Below are positions 1 through 7,067 of a stretch of DNA of 13,960 nucleotides, in pieces. The translations under genes and the position numbers were made by a program. The stretch lies in NCBI GenBank assembly GCA_030603505.1, contig JAUVXQ010000023.1, positions 1-13,960 on the forward strand, given 5' to 3'. This DNA comes from Candidatus Heimdallarchaeota archaeon. Lineage in GTDB: Archaea > Asgardarchaeota > Heimdallarchaeia > Heimdallarchaeales > Heimdallarchaeaceae. The notes below the pieces were generated by a model. It saw nothing but the letters and a program-made list of their open reading frames with translations. It made no database searches and was not told where the DNA came from. Position 1 is the stretch's first letter. Each line of letters begins with the position of its first letter.

Positions 1-824
1 TCCTTCAACCATTAGAATTTAATGATTGGATACGAAGATACAAAGAAATCACAATATTCAGAGGAGCATTTCGAGCAACCTATGTCACAGTCCTAGATGT
101 CACTATCTTGTTTGTATCTAGGATAAACAACCTTGCACCTGAAATTAGGCCAATAATTAAAAAATTTGTTTATCTACTCGGGAGGAAAGTTTTATTGTAT
201 TTGGAAAAAGAAGATAAAACAGACCTGAACCTTATTACGCTTTGGGCTATAAATCAACCAGAAGCTGTAAAAGAGGATATATTCAGCATTTTTTCTCGCT
301 TAGGTATAGATAAAATAACACCCCCAATACCCATCACACAAAAAGAAGCTGTAAAGGAATTAATTGAAAGTCAAGTTAAAACTTTCGAAAGTATAAAACC
401 GTTTGAAAGTGTTCCTCAAATACCAGTGGCAGAGATGACACAAGATATTCTAGATGATGCAATAAAGAGAGCTGCAACATCATTATTATTTTCTTCTATC
501 AGATCATGTGAATCTCCTTCAGCAGCAGCTTATATTTTTCCCAAAGAAGGTGGTGCAATTGGGGAACTTTACGCTGGTAATTTAGAAGAAAAGAAAATTG
601 TCTATGTTCTTGAAACTATTAGTAAATTCCCAAGAGTCATAAATGAAATGGTTAATTCAAAGGATAATATCAAAGTGCTAAATGCTGAGGTTGTACAAAT
701 TATAGTTGAAGAATGCTATGATGGACGAATATTAATAGGTATGACTACGAATGTAAGTGATGTCATAAATGTAGCCTATAAATTTAAGATAATTAGAATA
801 GTTCTCAAGAATATGGGTTTGTAA
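1..824 (+). CDS. Unrecognised protein, 5'-truncated by the window edge
   Basis: The frame is open from base 3 to the stop at 822-824 with no stop codon, so the gene begins left of the window. The TTG at 108 is just an internal codon. About 273 residues are visible and I cannot name the family. The first ~70 residues look helical and basic. A linker around residues 100-150, rich in Pro, Glu and Thr, follows. The last ~110 residues read as strand (SAAAYIFP), strand (GAIGELYAGN), long helix (KKIVYVLETISKF), two strands (KVLNAEV and the stretch ending GRILIGMTT) and a final helix. That order resembles roadblock/LC7 or longin-like folds, which in archaea are often linked to small GTPases, but this rests only on secondary structure read by eye. 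There is no signal peptide or clear membrane helix in the visible part. A 67-nt gap with a TATA box separates it from the arginine decarboxylase gene. Confidence 0.75.
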   Translation, partial: LQPLEFNDWIRRYKEITIFRGAFRATYVTVLDVTILFVSRINNLAPEIRPIIKKFVYLLGRKVLLYLEKEDKTDLNLITLWAINQPEAVKEDIFSIFSRLGIDKITPPIPITQKEAVKELIESQVKTFESIKPFESVPQIPVAEMTQDILDDAIKRAATSLLFSSIRSCESPSAAAYIFPKEGGAIGELYAGNLEEKKIVYVLETISKFPRVINEMVNSKDNIKVLNAEVVQIIVEECYDGRILIGMTTNVSDVINVAYKFKIIRIVLKNMGL

Positions 825-855
825 AATATTAAGATTTCACTATCATTTAACAACC

Positions 856-864
856 TTTTAAATA
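856..864 (+). promoter_or_regulatory. TATA box of the arginine decarboxylase gene
   Basis: TTTTAAATA is centred 32 nt before the ATG at 892. Archaeal transcription usually starts about 25 nt after the box centre, which puts the start near 885. This predicts an almost leaderless mRNA and argues against the in-frame TTG at 883, which would lie at or before the transcript start. Confidence 0.6.
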
Positions 865-891
865 TCACAGATTGTTTTTTGGTTGAACATT

Positions 892-1461
892 ATGGCATTT
901 CCTACAAGATTTTGGACTACTTCTGGTGTAGGGGAATCAGATTTTTCTGAATTAGATGCTATTGACCAAGCTCTTATAGAATCGGGAATTGGATATCAAA
1001 ATTCTATTCCAGTTTCATCAGTACCTCCTGCTGAAGAAATATTTCCTAAAATTGATTCCAAAAAAGGTTTAACACATGTCTTTGTGGACAATCGCTGGGA
1101 ATTACTTCCTATAAGCTCAACCATACACAATGTAAGAGCCATAAATTCAGGCGTGAAAGGAGACTTATTAGTTAGTGCAATAGCTTTAGCCAAAGTCAAG
1201 CTTATTTCTAGGGAAAAGCCTATTGTGTTTGTTCTTGCGTATGAAAATATAGGAAATGAACTCGATGTGACAACTGATTACGCAATAAAGGGAGTGGAGA
1301 AATTAGTTAATAAACGTCATCTCATTGTTGATGCTTCTTGGGGAGAATCAGGCTACAAAACGATTATCTCGAGCTTAGATGTTAAGTTAGAATTCGGTTG
1401 TTCAGCTGTTTTTGTAGTTTTTGACCCTTTTACTTATAAGTATAAACTTGTTACTTCCTAA
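892..1461 (+). CDS. pdaD: Pyruvoyl-dependent arginine decarboxylase (PvlArgDC)
   Basis: This family converts arginine to agmatine, the first step to polyamines; archaea also use agmatine to modify the anticodon of an isoleucine tRNA. The 189-residue product has the family layout: an N-terminal FPTRFWTTSGVGES segment, DAIDQALIESGIG, then the self-cleavage region VSSVPPAEEI. By comparison with the Methanocaldococcus jannaschii enzyme as I recall it, cleavage would fall between Ser42 and Ser43, and Ser43 would become the pyruvoyl group at the start of the alpha chain. Asp25 matches the substrate-contacting Asp35 of that enzyme. Glu118, in LAYENIG, is the best candidate for the catalytic Glu109, but the alignment there is uncertain by one residue. 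The ATG at 892 is chosen over a TTG at 883 because of the TATA spacing. It appears to be transcribed alone. Confidence 0.85.
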   Translation: MAFPTRFWTTSGVGESDFSELDAIDQALIESGIGYQNSIPVSSVPPAEEIFPKIDSKKGLTHVFVDNRWELLPISSTIHNVRAINSGVKGDLLVSAIALAKVKLISREKPIVFVLAYENIGNELDVTTDYAIKGVEKLVNKRHLIVDASWGESGYKTIISSLDVKLEFGCSAVFVVFDPFTYKYKLVTS

Positions 1462-1539
1462 TGTTTATTGTAGTATAAGACAAAAAGAATAAAAATAGAT
1501 GTCAAATACATCATCCAAGCACCGTAAAAGTGAAGAGAA

Positions 1540-3399
1540 ATGAACCATAAAAAACTACTATCCCTATATTTGTTAATAATTATGACATTAGCTTTTGTAA
1601 TAGGTATTATTCCAAGTAACATTGTTAAAGGAGAAACATCATCAGCTCCAAAATTTGAGAGTATGAAAGCAGATGATAATCCTGTAGGCAATCAGATTTC
1701 ATTTTCTAATGGAACCATAATATCAGTTGAATATTCTGTCGACCGATATGTTGGAATTGATGGAGTACTGATTATAGGACAAGGATCAAATCTAACAGAA
1801 ATAGTTGAAAATGCTTTATCACTAAACTATTCCTTTTCATTTAGAGATAGATCGTACTATACAGGTTCATTTAATTTAACGGAAAATACATATTTCAAAG
1901 GATATTCATATGTTGGTCTTGAAACAAACGGTACAGAAGAAGAAGTGGAAATATTTAATCACCTTGGTTCATGGCATTATCTCTATGTTTCAGATAATGA
2001 AGGAGAAATACTTCCTCCAGAGATGTATACAAAACCAGTAAATACAACTGAGAGTGAACAAGGAGTTTATTACACTCATACTGACCAAGAAATCACTTTC
2101 TATTATCAAATTCACAATGGTGATGAGAATGACTCAGTAACTCTTGTCCTTTCAACTCATAAAGAAAAAATAACGAATGGTATTTTAACAGAATTTGATG
2201 AAGATGTAACTTTTATTCAGATGGAATACGATAATTTTACAGATACTTCTTCAGGAGATCCTATTTTCCAACATACCTTAAATTTCACTTATAGGACATT
2301 ATACTTCACAGCAAATAATTCATATGGCTGGGATTCCTGGTCTAATGATGTTTTAACAACAAATATAAACATTTACGAAATCAACAACGGATTCTATTTC
2401 GAGTCAGAACCTTCGATACCTGACCAAAAATATACTGACATTGATAATGTAGAGTTTACAATCAAAGCTTACAATTCAACAATAAATGAAACCTATGGTG
2501 TCAGTTATTATGTTGTTGAGAGCGCAGATAATGATACAAGAATTGTTGAATGGATAGAAATTAATGGAACTTTTACCACAGAGTATAATGAAACGGTAAT
2601 TGAAGATTACAACACAACGGTAAGAGAATATAATTGTAGTATAGGAATATATAATGCAAACAACATTATCTACTATGAAAGCTACAATATTTATTATAAT
2701 GAGTACTATAATGAAACAAGCGGTAGCTACCACACATTGCTTATTTATGACTCTCGTCCTCAACTATCCTTTTATCCATATAATCAAGCATATACAAACG
2801 ATCCAAGTGTGACATTCACTTATGAAATTGAACTTGCTAGAGGAAATATTACAGAAATCCTACTTGATTTTGGAGATGGAACTCCAATTGCCAATTTAAC
2901 AGATAATGAAGATAATTCAACAACACATGAATACAGTGCAATAACCGACTCCTATAATATAACTCTAACAGTGACCTGTTCGCTAGGCACAAACAATTCA
3001 GTTACTCATCTATTAACCCTTGACTTTGAAAACCCTGTAGTTAATATCATCAGCCCAACAACAAATAGTACAGTAAGTTATAATGGATACATTGAAATGT
3101 ACTTCGATTGGGATGATAATTTAGGTATCAAGAAAGTATGGGTAGACTGGGGTGATGGAACAGTATGGAATGCTACAGGAGACAATTTTGCATCACATAT
3201 TTATGCTTATAATGGAACCTATGAAGCAACAATAATGGTTGAAGATTTAGCAGGAAACATGTCAAACAAAACAGTTATCTTTTCGATAATTATCGAAATA
3301 TCAATCTATTCAGAACCGACGCCATTTGCAACTTTTACCGTGATTACAGCAATCTCATTAATCGCATATTTTGGAAATAAAAAGAGAAGAATTAACTAA
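1540..3399 (+). CDS. Secreted PKD-domain surface protein with C-terminal membrane anchor
   Basis: This is a 619-residue exported protein. Residues 1-30 are a Sec-type signal peptide: basic MNHKK, then a hydrophobic stretch from LLSLYLL to about IIPS. Residues 40-410 are rich in Tyr, Asn, Thr and Ser, look beta-rich, and I do not recognise them. Two PKD-like Ig-fold domains follow, marked by LDFGDGT (residues 442-448) and DWGDGT (536-541). Pro-Thr-Pro at 593-595 leads into one membrane helix (about 596-612) and a basic tail, KKRRIN. It should be a type I surface protein with nearly all of its mass outside. I count about 28 Asn-X-Ser/Thr sequons, well above what composition alone would give, so it is probably heavily N-glycosylated. 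PKD domains usually serve adhesion or spacing and give no substrate. It could be an S-layer-associated protein or adhesin. It begins 78 nt after the arginine decarboxylase, and no convincing promoter is visible. Confidence 0.85.
   Translation: MNHKKLLSLYLLIIMTLAFVIGIIPSNIVKGETSSAPKFESMKADDNPVGNQISFSNGTIISVEYSVDRYVGIDGVLIIGQGSNLTEIVENALSLNYSFSFRDRSYYTGSFNLTENTYFKGYSYVGLETNGTEEEVEIFNHLGSWHYLYVSDNEGEILPPEMYTKPVNTTESEQGVYYTHTDQEITFYYQIHNGDENDSVTLVLSTHKEKITNGILTEFDEDVTFIQMEYDNFTDTSSGDPIFQHTLNFTYRTLYFTANNSYGWDSWSNDVLTTNINIYEINNGFYFESEPSIPDQKYTDIDNVEFTIKAYNSTINETYGVSYYVVESADNDTRIVEWIEINGTFTTEYNETVIEDYNTTVREYNCSIGIYNANNIIYYESYNIYYNEYYNETSGSYHTLLIYDSRPQLSFYPYNQAYTNDPSVTFTYEIELARGNITEILLDFGDGTPIANLTDNEDNSTTHEYSAITDSYNITLTVTCSLGTNNSVTHLLTLDFENPVVNIISPTTNSTVSYNGYIEMYFDWDDNLGIKKVWVDWGDGTVWNATGDNFASHIYAYNGTYEATIMVEDLAGNMSNKTVIFSIIIEISIYSEPTPFATFTVITAISLIAYFGNKKRRIN
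3281..3298. repeat. Perfect 18-bp palindrome inside a coding sequence
   Basis: TTTCGATAATTATCGAAA equals its own reverse complement over all 18 bases. It lies in the last part of the PKD-protein gene, just before the codons for the membrane anchor. The two 9-base arms meet with no loop, so it suits a dimeric protein-binding site better than a hairpin. It may be chance in AT-rich sequence. Confidence 0.5.
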
Positions 3400-3461
3400 A
3401 TTTCTTCTTACACTTTATTTTCAATTGGTTTTATTGAATGATTAGGTATGAGTTTACTCCT

Positions 3462-5369
3462 CTAAGATGAAAAGAACAAATCTAAAGAGTAACTTTTTTG
3501 TTCTTTTGCTTTTAAAGGAGGTATTTTCATTTGAAGAGTAAGGTACTTTCCATAGAAACTAGATTTAATATTCCATTTGATTGAAGATGGTAGCTTGATG
3601 TTGACTCTACAGTTTACCTTTTTATTCAATATCTCTAAGTCACATCCTTCTTTTTCATTAATGACGAAGTTGTGAGTGATATCATCTTGAGTTGTCAACA
3701 TATTATGGTATGAACAAACATTGAGTTTAGATAAACTATAGAGAATCATTTCTCCATTATTAGCATTATTACCAGTATTCTTAAAATCGTACTTGATGTT
3801 AATACGCTTAGAATTGGAGTAGAGCGTGTATGTTTTTTCAAGCAGAATATTATGAACAGTAAAACAAGAGAAAGTGATAGCTGTACCTTCTTCATTCGTC
3901 ACATATCCATTATTATACCACTCATGGAAAAGATTAAATTGTCCCAATTGTCTTTTAGAGATAATATCATGCATTAAACCATAATCTGGCTCTTGAGTAA
4001 AAGGATTGGTGACACGAGCTGGAGAAGGTGTCATCGTAACAACTTTACCTTCTTCTAAATCAATAATATTGCTTAGAACTCCTCCTTTAGTCTCAAAAGA
4101 ACATAAAAGATCTCCTTCTTTAAAAACTAATTGAGAAAATCGTTTCGTTTTGAAGCTGAATTGAGGGATTGAATTTTGTTGGCTAGCATTAATCCACATT
4201 TCGAGTATTTTACCCACTAGATTCAGGTGATTAGTGCTATCCCAAATAGTAACAAAATTTGAGAAATTTACATTTTTAATATATTCACCGAAAATTGGAA
4301 AGCAAAAATTGTGTAGAGAGGTTAAGTAGAAATTATATGTATATGAAATTAAACTATCAAATTGTTTTCTGAAACGCTCTTGGACAATATCAGTTAGTTT
4401 CTCTTTATTTTTTAAGAAAATCATTTCTTTCTCAAACAGGGATATAAAATAATCACAAGTTGCTGATTTGTATTCAAATTCTCTTTTTTTCTTTAGATAT
4501 GATAATTCGTAGGGAAGGGCGGAAGGGATTTCCAATTCTTCTATAGAATCTGTAATATTAGGAATCTCAGAAGGTTTAATATGTTTTATAGGAAGCTCAG
4601 CCAAAACAGATGTCTCAGTAAAAAAATTATCAAAATCAAATTCTGTTGGAAATTTAGGGAACTTTAAATCATTGAAATCTAAAGTCATTAGAGCTATTAT
4701 ATCATCATCACCTTCTTCTGAATAATTTAATGCTTGTTGAGCAAAACTGACGAAATTTTTAAATTGTCCTGACTTGAGATATTTTGAGAAGCGATCAGGG
4801 AATAAAGAGAAACCACTATGAAAGTTAAAAGAGGGTATAGCAATAATGTCACTGTTTTTTAATCTGTAAGGTCTAATATTGTCCTGCGAAGGAAGAAAAA
4901 CAGGTTTGGTTGATAATGCTTGCTCTATTACATACCAGTCCATGATAACATACTTGCACTTGAAGTCCTCCAAAATGCTAATAACTCTATCATCCCAAAT
5001 CCCGAAAGGAGGATAAAATCCCTTAATATATTTCTCTGGGTAGATTTCTCTTAAATATTGAAAAGAACTTTTCATTTGATGACTTAGATATTCAAGTTCA
5101 TTAGGAGAAAAAGTAGGTACATAGTTTGAATAAAACGAGTCAGATAATTCAAGATTCTTGGTTAAACATAGCTTTGAAATATCTTTTAGGAAGGGTTCTT
5201 TATCCCATAAATTTGCAAAGAGAAAGAGAGAATTCATAGAAACGGTGCCACACAATTGAGGATTAGATTTAAACCACGTCAACACTTGATCACAAAGATT
5301 TCGCAAATCCTTTGTTATAGGCTCTAGAAACCAAGAGAAATTATAATGGGTTGACATATAGAATGTCAT
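3462..5369 (-). CDS. GH57-like protein related to 4-alpha-glucanotransferase, catalytic site apparently degenerate
   Basis: The 635-residue length matches GH57 4-alpha-glucanotransferases (about 650). Residues 7-14 (THYNFSWF) sit where the family has its HxHQP strand. Residues 72-85 align with the strand carrying a substrate-binding Glu. Residues 117-146 align without gaps to the nucleophile region of the Thermococcus enzyme as I remember it, sharing the Gly, Trp, Leu, Tyr-Val and Asp-x-Tyr positions. The C-terminal half, with SPARVTNPFT near residues 460-480, resembles the DUF1925/DUF1926 beta-sandwich domains of these enzymes. However, the nucleophile Glu aligns with Phe122, the substrate Glu with Ser81 and the second N-terminal His with Asn10. 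It may be a pseudoenzyme or carbohydrate-binding or regulatory protein. There is no signal peptide, so it should be cytoplasmic. The ATG at 5369 fits the upstream TATA box; an in-frame ATG at 5357 is the alternative. It is transcribed alone, convergent with the PKD gene. Confidence 0.6.
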   Translation of the reverse strand: MTFYMSTHYNFSWFLEPITKDLRNLCDQVLTWFKSNPQLCGTVSMNSLFLFANLWDKEPFLKDISKLCLTKNLELSDSFYSNYVPTFSPNELEYLSHQMKSSFQYLREIYPEKYIKGFYPPFGIWDDRVISILEDFKCKYVIMDWYVIEQALSTKPVFLPSQDNIRPYRLKNSDIIAIPSFNFHSGFSLFPDRFSKYLKSGQFKNFVSFAQQALNYSEEGDDDIIALMTLDFNDLKFPKFPTEFDFDNFFTETSVLAELPIKHIKPSEIPNITDSIEELEIPSALPYELSYLKKKREFEYKSATCDYFISLFEKEMIFLKNKEKLTDIVQERFRKQFDSLISYTYNFYLTSLHNFCFPIFGEYIKNVNFSNFVTIWDSTNHLNLVGKILEMWINASQQNSIPQFSFKTKRFSQLVFKEGDLLCSFETKGGVLSNIIDLEEGKVVTMTPSPARVTNPFTQEPDYGLMHDIISKRQLGQFNLFHEWYNNGYVTNEEGTAITFSCFTVHNILLEKTYTLYSNSKRINIKYDFKNTGNNANNGEMILYSLSKLNVCSYHNMLTTQDDITHNFVINEKEGCDLEILNKKVNCRVNIKLPSSIKWNIKSSFYGKYLTLQMKIPPLKAKEQKSYSLDLFFSS

Positions 5370-5390
5370 TAGGATAAAGAAATCTTGCTA

Positions 5391-5399
5391 ATTTAAAAA
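5391..5399 (-). promoter_or_regulatory. TATA box of the GH57-like gene
   Basis: Read on the minus strand this is TTTTTAAAT, centred about 26 nt before the ATG at 5369. The spacing predicts a leaderless transcript and supports that start. Confidence 0.5.
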
Positions 5400-5446
5400 C
5401 AAATTCCTTTATAGGGGTTGACTAACTAGTACATTCAAAACATACC

Positions 5447-5460
5447 TAAGCATTAAGCAT
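5447..5460. repeat. Tandem 7-bp repeat TAAGCAT x2 in a divergent promoter region
   Basis: Two exact copies of TAAGCAT sit head to tail between the TATA boxes of the GH57-like gene and tfb. The 5370-5603 gap otherwise shows only AT-rich sequence and the two promoters. The repeat could bind a regulator, but this is weak. Confidence 0.35.
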
Positions 5461-5543
5461 AACAATTAACAAAATATAGAAACTAAATTCTCATATTACA
5501 CAGCGTATTGCGGTTCAATTCTGAAAAAATGTAAAAAGATACC

Positions 5544-5551
5544 TTTAAATA
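5544..5551 (+). promoter_or_regulatory. TATA box of tfb
   Basis: TTTAAATA is preceded by ACC, which may be part of a BRE. The predicted transcript start is near 5572. That leaves a leader of about 30 nt before the ATG at 5604, or a nearly leaderless mRNA if the TTG at 5571 is used. Confidence 0.6.
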
Positions 5552-5603
5552 CTTGGGTGAGAATAACCACTTGAGTAGTAACTTAACACGAGTGAAAAAG
5601 ACG

Positions 5604-6557
5604 ATGACGACACATACTTGTTTCAATTGCAGTTCCAAAGAAATAATAACAGATAAGGTTAAGGGAGAGTATATCTGCTCAAATTGTGGTTTAGTAATAT
5701 CAAGAATTATTGTTTCGTCACCTGAATGGCGAGCTTTTACTGGAGCTGAGAAAGCTAGTAGAAGCAGAGTTGGATCCCCTATTTCTGCTCTTAAAGCCGA
5801 TTATGGTATATCATCACAGATATGTGGTGGTAGTAGAGATATATTTGGTAACAAACTCAATCCTACTGTTGTCGCAAAAATGCGTAGGTTACGCTGGTTA
5901 AATAGGCGTGATTCAAGATCACATATCCGCAATTTACGCATAGCTTTACGAGAACTTCGTAGAATAGCAAGTCAATTAGAGCTATGTGAAGAGATTGCTG
6001 AAGCAGCTGCTACAACCTATAGAAAAGCGTTAAAAGCAGATTTGATCAGGGGTAGAAGTATTGAATCAATGGTTGCAGCTGCACTCTATGTTGCAGCTCG
6101 TCAGTATAATAACCCTATTATGCTCAAAGATATTGAAAAACAAATTAACGCAGACAGAAAAGTCATTGCTCGATGTTTCAGATTATATGTTCAAGAACTA
6201 AACATAAAACCAACACCAGTTAATCCAGCAATACTAGTAGCAAAACTATGTGATGAGCTTGAATTAACTACTCAGACACAAAATGAAGCTGTTAAAATAC
6301 TAGAAGAGAGCAAATCTAAAAGATTAGATGTTGGCAAGAATCCTATGAGTATTGCAGCTGCGGCAATATATATAGCTGGAATAAGAACAGGAGAACGAAG
6401 AACCCAACAACAAGTTGCAAAAGCTGCAAAAACAACTCCAGTAACTCTAAGAAACCGTTTCAGGGAAATTGTTGATTCTCTTGAACTTGCTAATGTTGTA
6501 GTGAAAAGAGGTGCAGCATCCGCACCAGTATATGTTCGTGATCCTTGGAAATTCTAA
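5604..6557 (+). CDS. tfb: Transcription initiation factor B (TFB, TFIIB homologue)
   Basis: TFB bridges TBP bound at the TATA box and RNA polymerase, reads the BRE and helps open the promoter. The product is about 317 residues. The N-terminal zinc ribbon has two CxxC pairs, CFNC and CSNC. It is followed by the B-reader segment SPEWRAF and SRSRVGSP. Two cyclin-fold repeats follow: the first holds the signature around RGRSIESMVAAALYVAAR, the second the matching KNPMSIAAAAIYIAGIRTG, with a helix-turn-helix-like RRTQQQVAKAAKTTPVTLRNR near the end. The start is uncertain. In-frame TTG codons (5553, 5571) and a GTG (5592) lie upstream, but 5553 is at the TATA box and cannot be in the mRNA. The ATG at 5604 gives the usual short stretch before the first Cys and has a weak AGTGA eight bases upstream. 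The gene is divergent from the GH57-like gene. Identification is secure. Confidence 0.95.
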   Translation: MTTHTCFNCSSKEIITDKVKGEYICSNCGLVISRIIVSSPEWRAFTGAEKASRSRVGSPISALKADYGISSQICGGSRDIFGNKLNPTVVAKMRRLRWLNRRDSRSHIRNLRIALRELRRIASQLELCEEIAEAAATTYRKALKADLIRGRSIESMVAAALYVAARQYNNPIMLKDIEKQINADRKVIARCFRLYVQELNIKPTPVNPAILVAKLCDELELTTQTQNEAVKILEESKSKRLDVGKNPMSIAAAAIYIAGIRTGERRTQQQVAKAAKTTPVTLRNRFREIVDSLELANVVVKRGAASAPVYVRDPWKF

Positions 6558-6607
6558 GTGGTTTTCTTACCTTCGTAGAATTCTTGATTTATAGAAGAAA
6601 TTAAGAG

Positions 6608-6629
6608 ATTTTGTTGTTGTTTTTGTATT
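6608..6629 (+). terminator. T-rich tract after tfb, possible terminator
   Basis: About 50 nt after the tfb stop, this run is mostly T with interspersed G, the kind of oligo-T signal archaeal RNA polymerase uses to terminate. No stem-loop is needed or seen. The rest of the 6558-6697 gap holds no other feature except a possible TATA-like ATTTTAAGT at 6658-6666. Confidence 0.3.
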
Positions 6630-6687
6630 ACGACGATGTTATTACTGTATTAATCTGATTTTAAGTCTTTGTGTACTTTTTCTGAAT

Positions 6688-6692
6688 AGGTG
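6688..6692 (+). promoter_or_regulatory. Shine-Dalgarno site that fixes the TTG start of the sepF-like gene
   Basis: AGGTG lies five bases before the TTG at 6698. An in-frame TGA at 6683-6685 rules out any longer reading frame, so the TTG with this site is the best start. Confidence 0.6.
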
Positions 6693-6697
6693 TTAGT

Positions 6698-7045
6698 TTG
6701 GATATTAGAAGAGTCAAGAAAAAAGTGAAGAAAGATATTTCTTCTATTCCTGAAGAGTCAAAACGCATTCCTGGCGTAAAATTTTACTCTCTTCAAGATT
6801 TTGTTAAAGCAGAAAGGATATTTGAGGAAGTTTCTCGTGGGAATTTAGTCTTTCTAAATATTGAAAGAATTTCTAATGTCCCTGAACGGAAGATCGAATT
6901 TCTTAACTCCTTGAAACAATATTCATCTAAAATTAATGCTACCATTAAAATGGTCTCTTTAGAAACTCTTATGGTTGCTCCTGAAACTGTTCCTATCGAA
7001 ATTCGTACTCTTTCATCGCAGATAGACGTTGACCAAGAAGAATAA
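6698..7045 (+). CDS. sepF: SepF-like cell division protein
   Basis: Archaeal SepF anchors the FtsZ ring to the membrane and is the usual FtsZ anchor in archaea that divide with FtsZ. The product is 115 residues. From about residue 27 it shows the compact SepF (DUF552) fold: strand GVKFYSL, helix DFVKAERIFEEVSRG, strand NLVFLNI, long helix PERKIEFLNSLKQYSSKI, then strands TIKMVSL and LMVAP. The start is a TTG with a Shine-Dalgarno site. The N-terminus, DIRRVKKKVKKDI, is strongly basic, whereas SepF usually begins with a short amphipathic membrane-binding helix with bulky hydrophobic residues, so membrane targeting may rest on charge or be weak. The C-terminal tail is acidic. The neighbours (tfb and the convergent alaS, 22 nt apart) give no division context. 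No FtsZ is in the window. The family call is by pattern and fairly confident. Confidence 0.75.
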   Translation: MDIRRVKKKVKKDISSIPEESKRIPGVKFYSLQDFVKAERIFEEVSRGNLVFLNIERISNVPERKIEFLNSLKQYSSKINATIKMVSLETLMVAPETVPIEIRTLSSQIDVDQEE

Positions 7046-7067
7046 GTTTAGGATTGATATAACTTCT

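Noticed and set aside
1458..1691. Minus-strand 77-codon frame with hydrophobic stretches
   Set aside because: It mirrors the hydrophobic signal-peptide codons of the + strand surface protein and has no family similarity or promoter of its own.
5553..5603. Longer tfb start at the TTG at 5553
   Set aside because: It lies immediately after the TATA box, upstream of the expected transcript start, and would lengthen the normally short stretch before the zinc ribbon.
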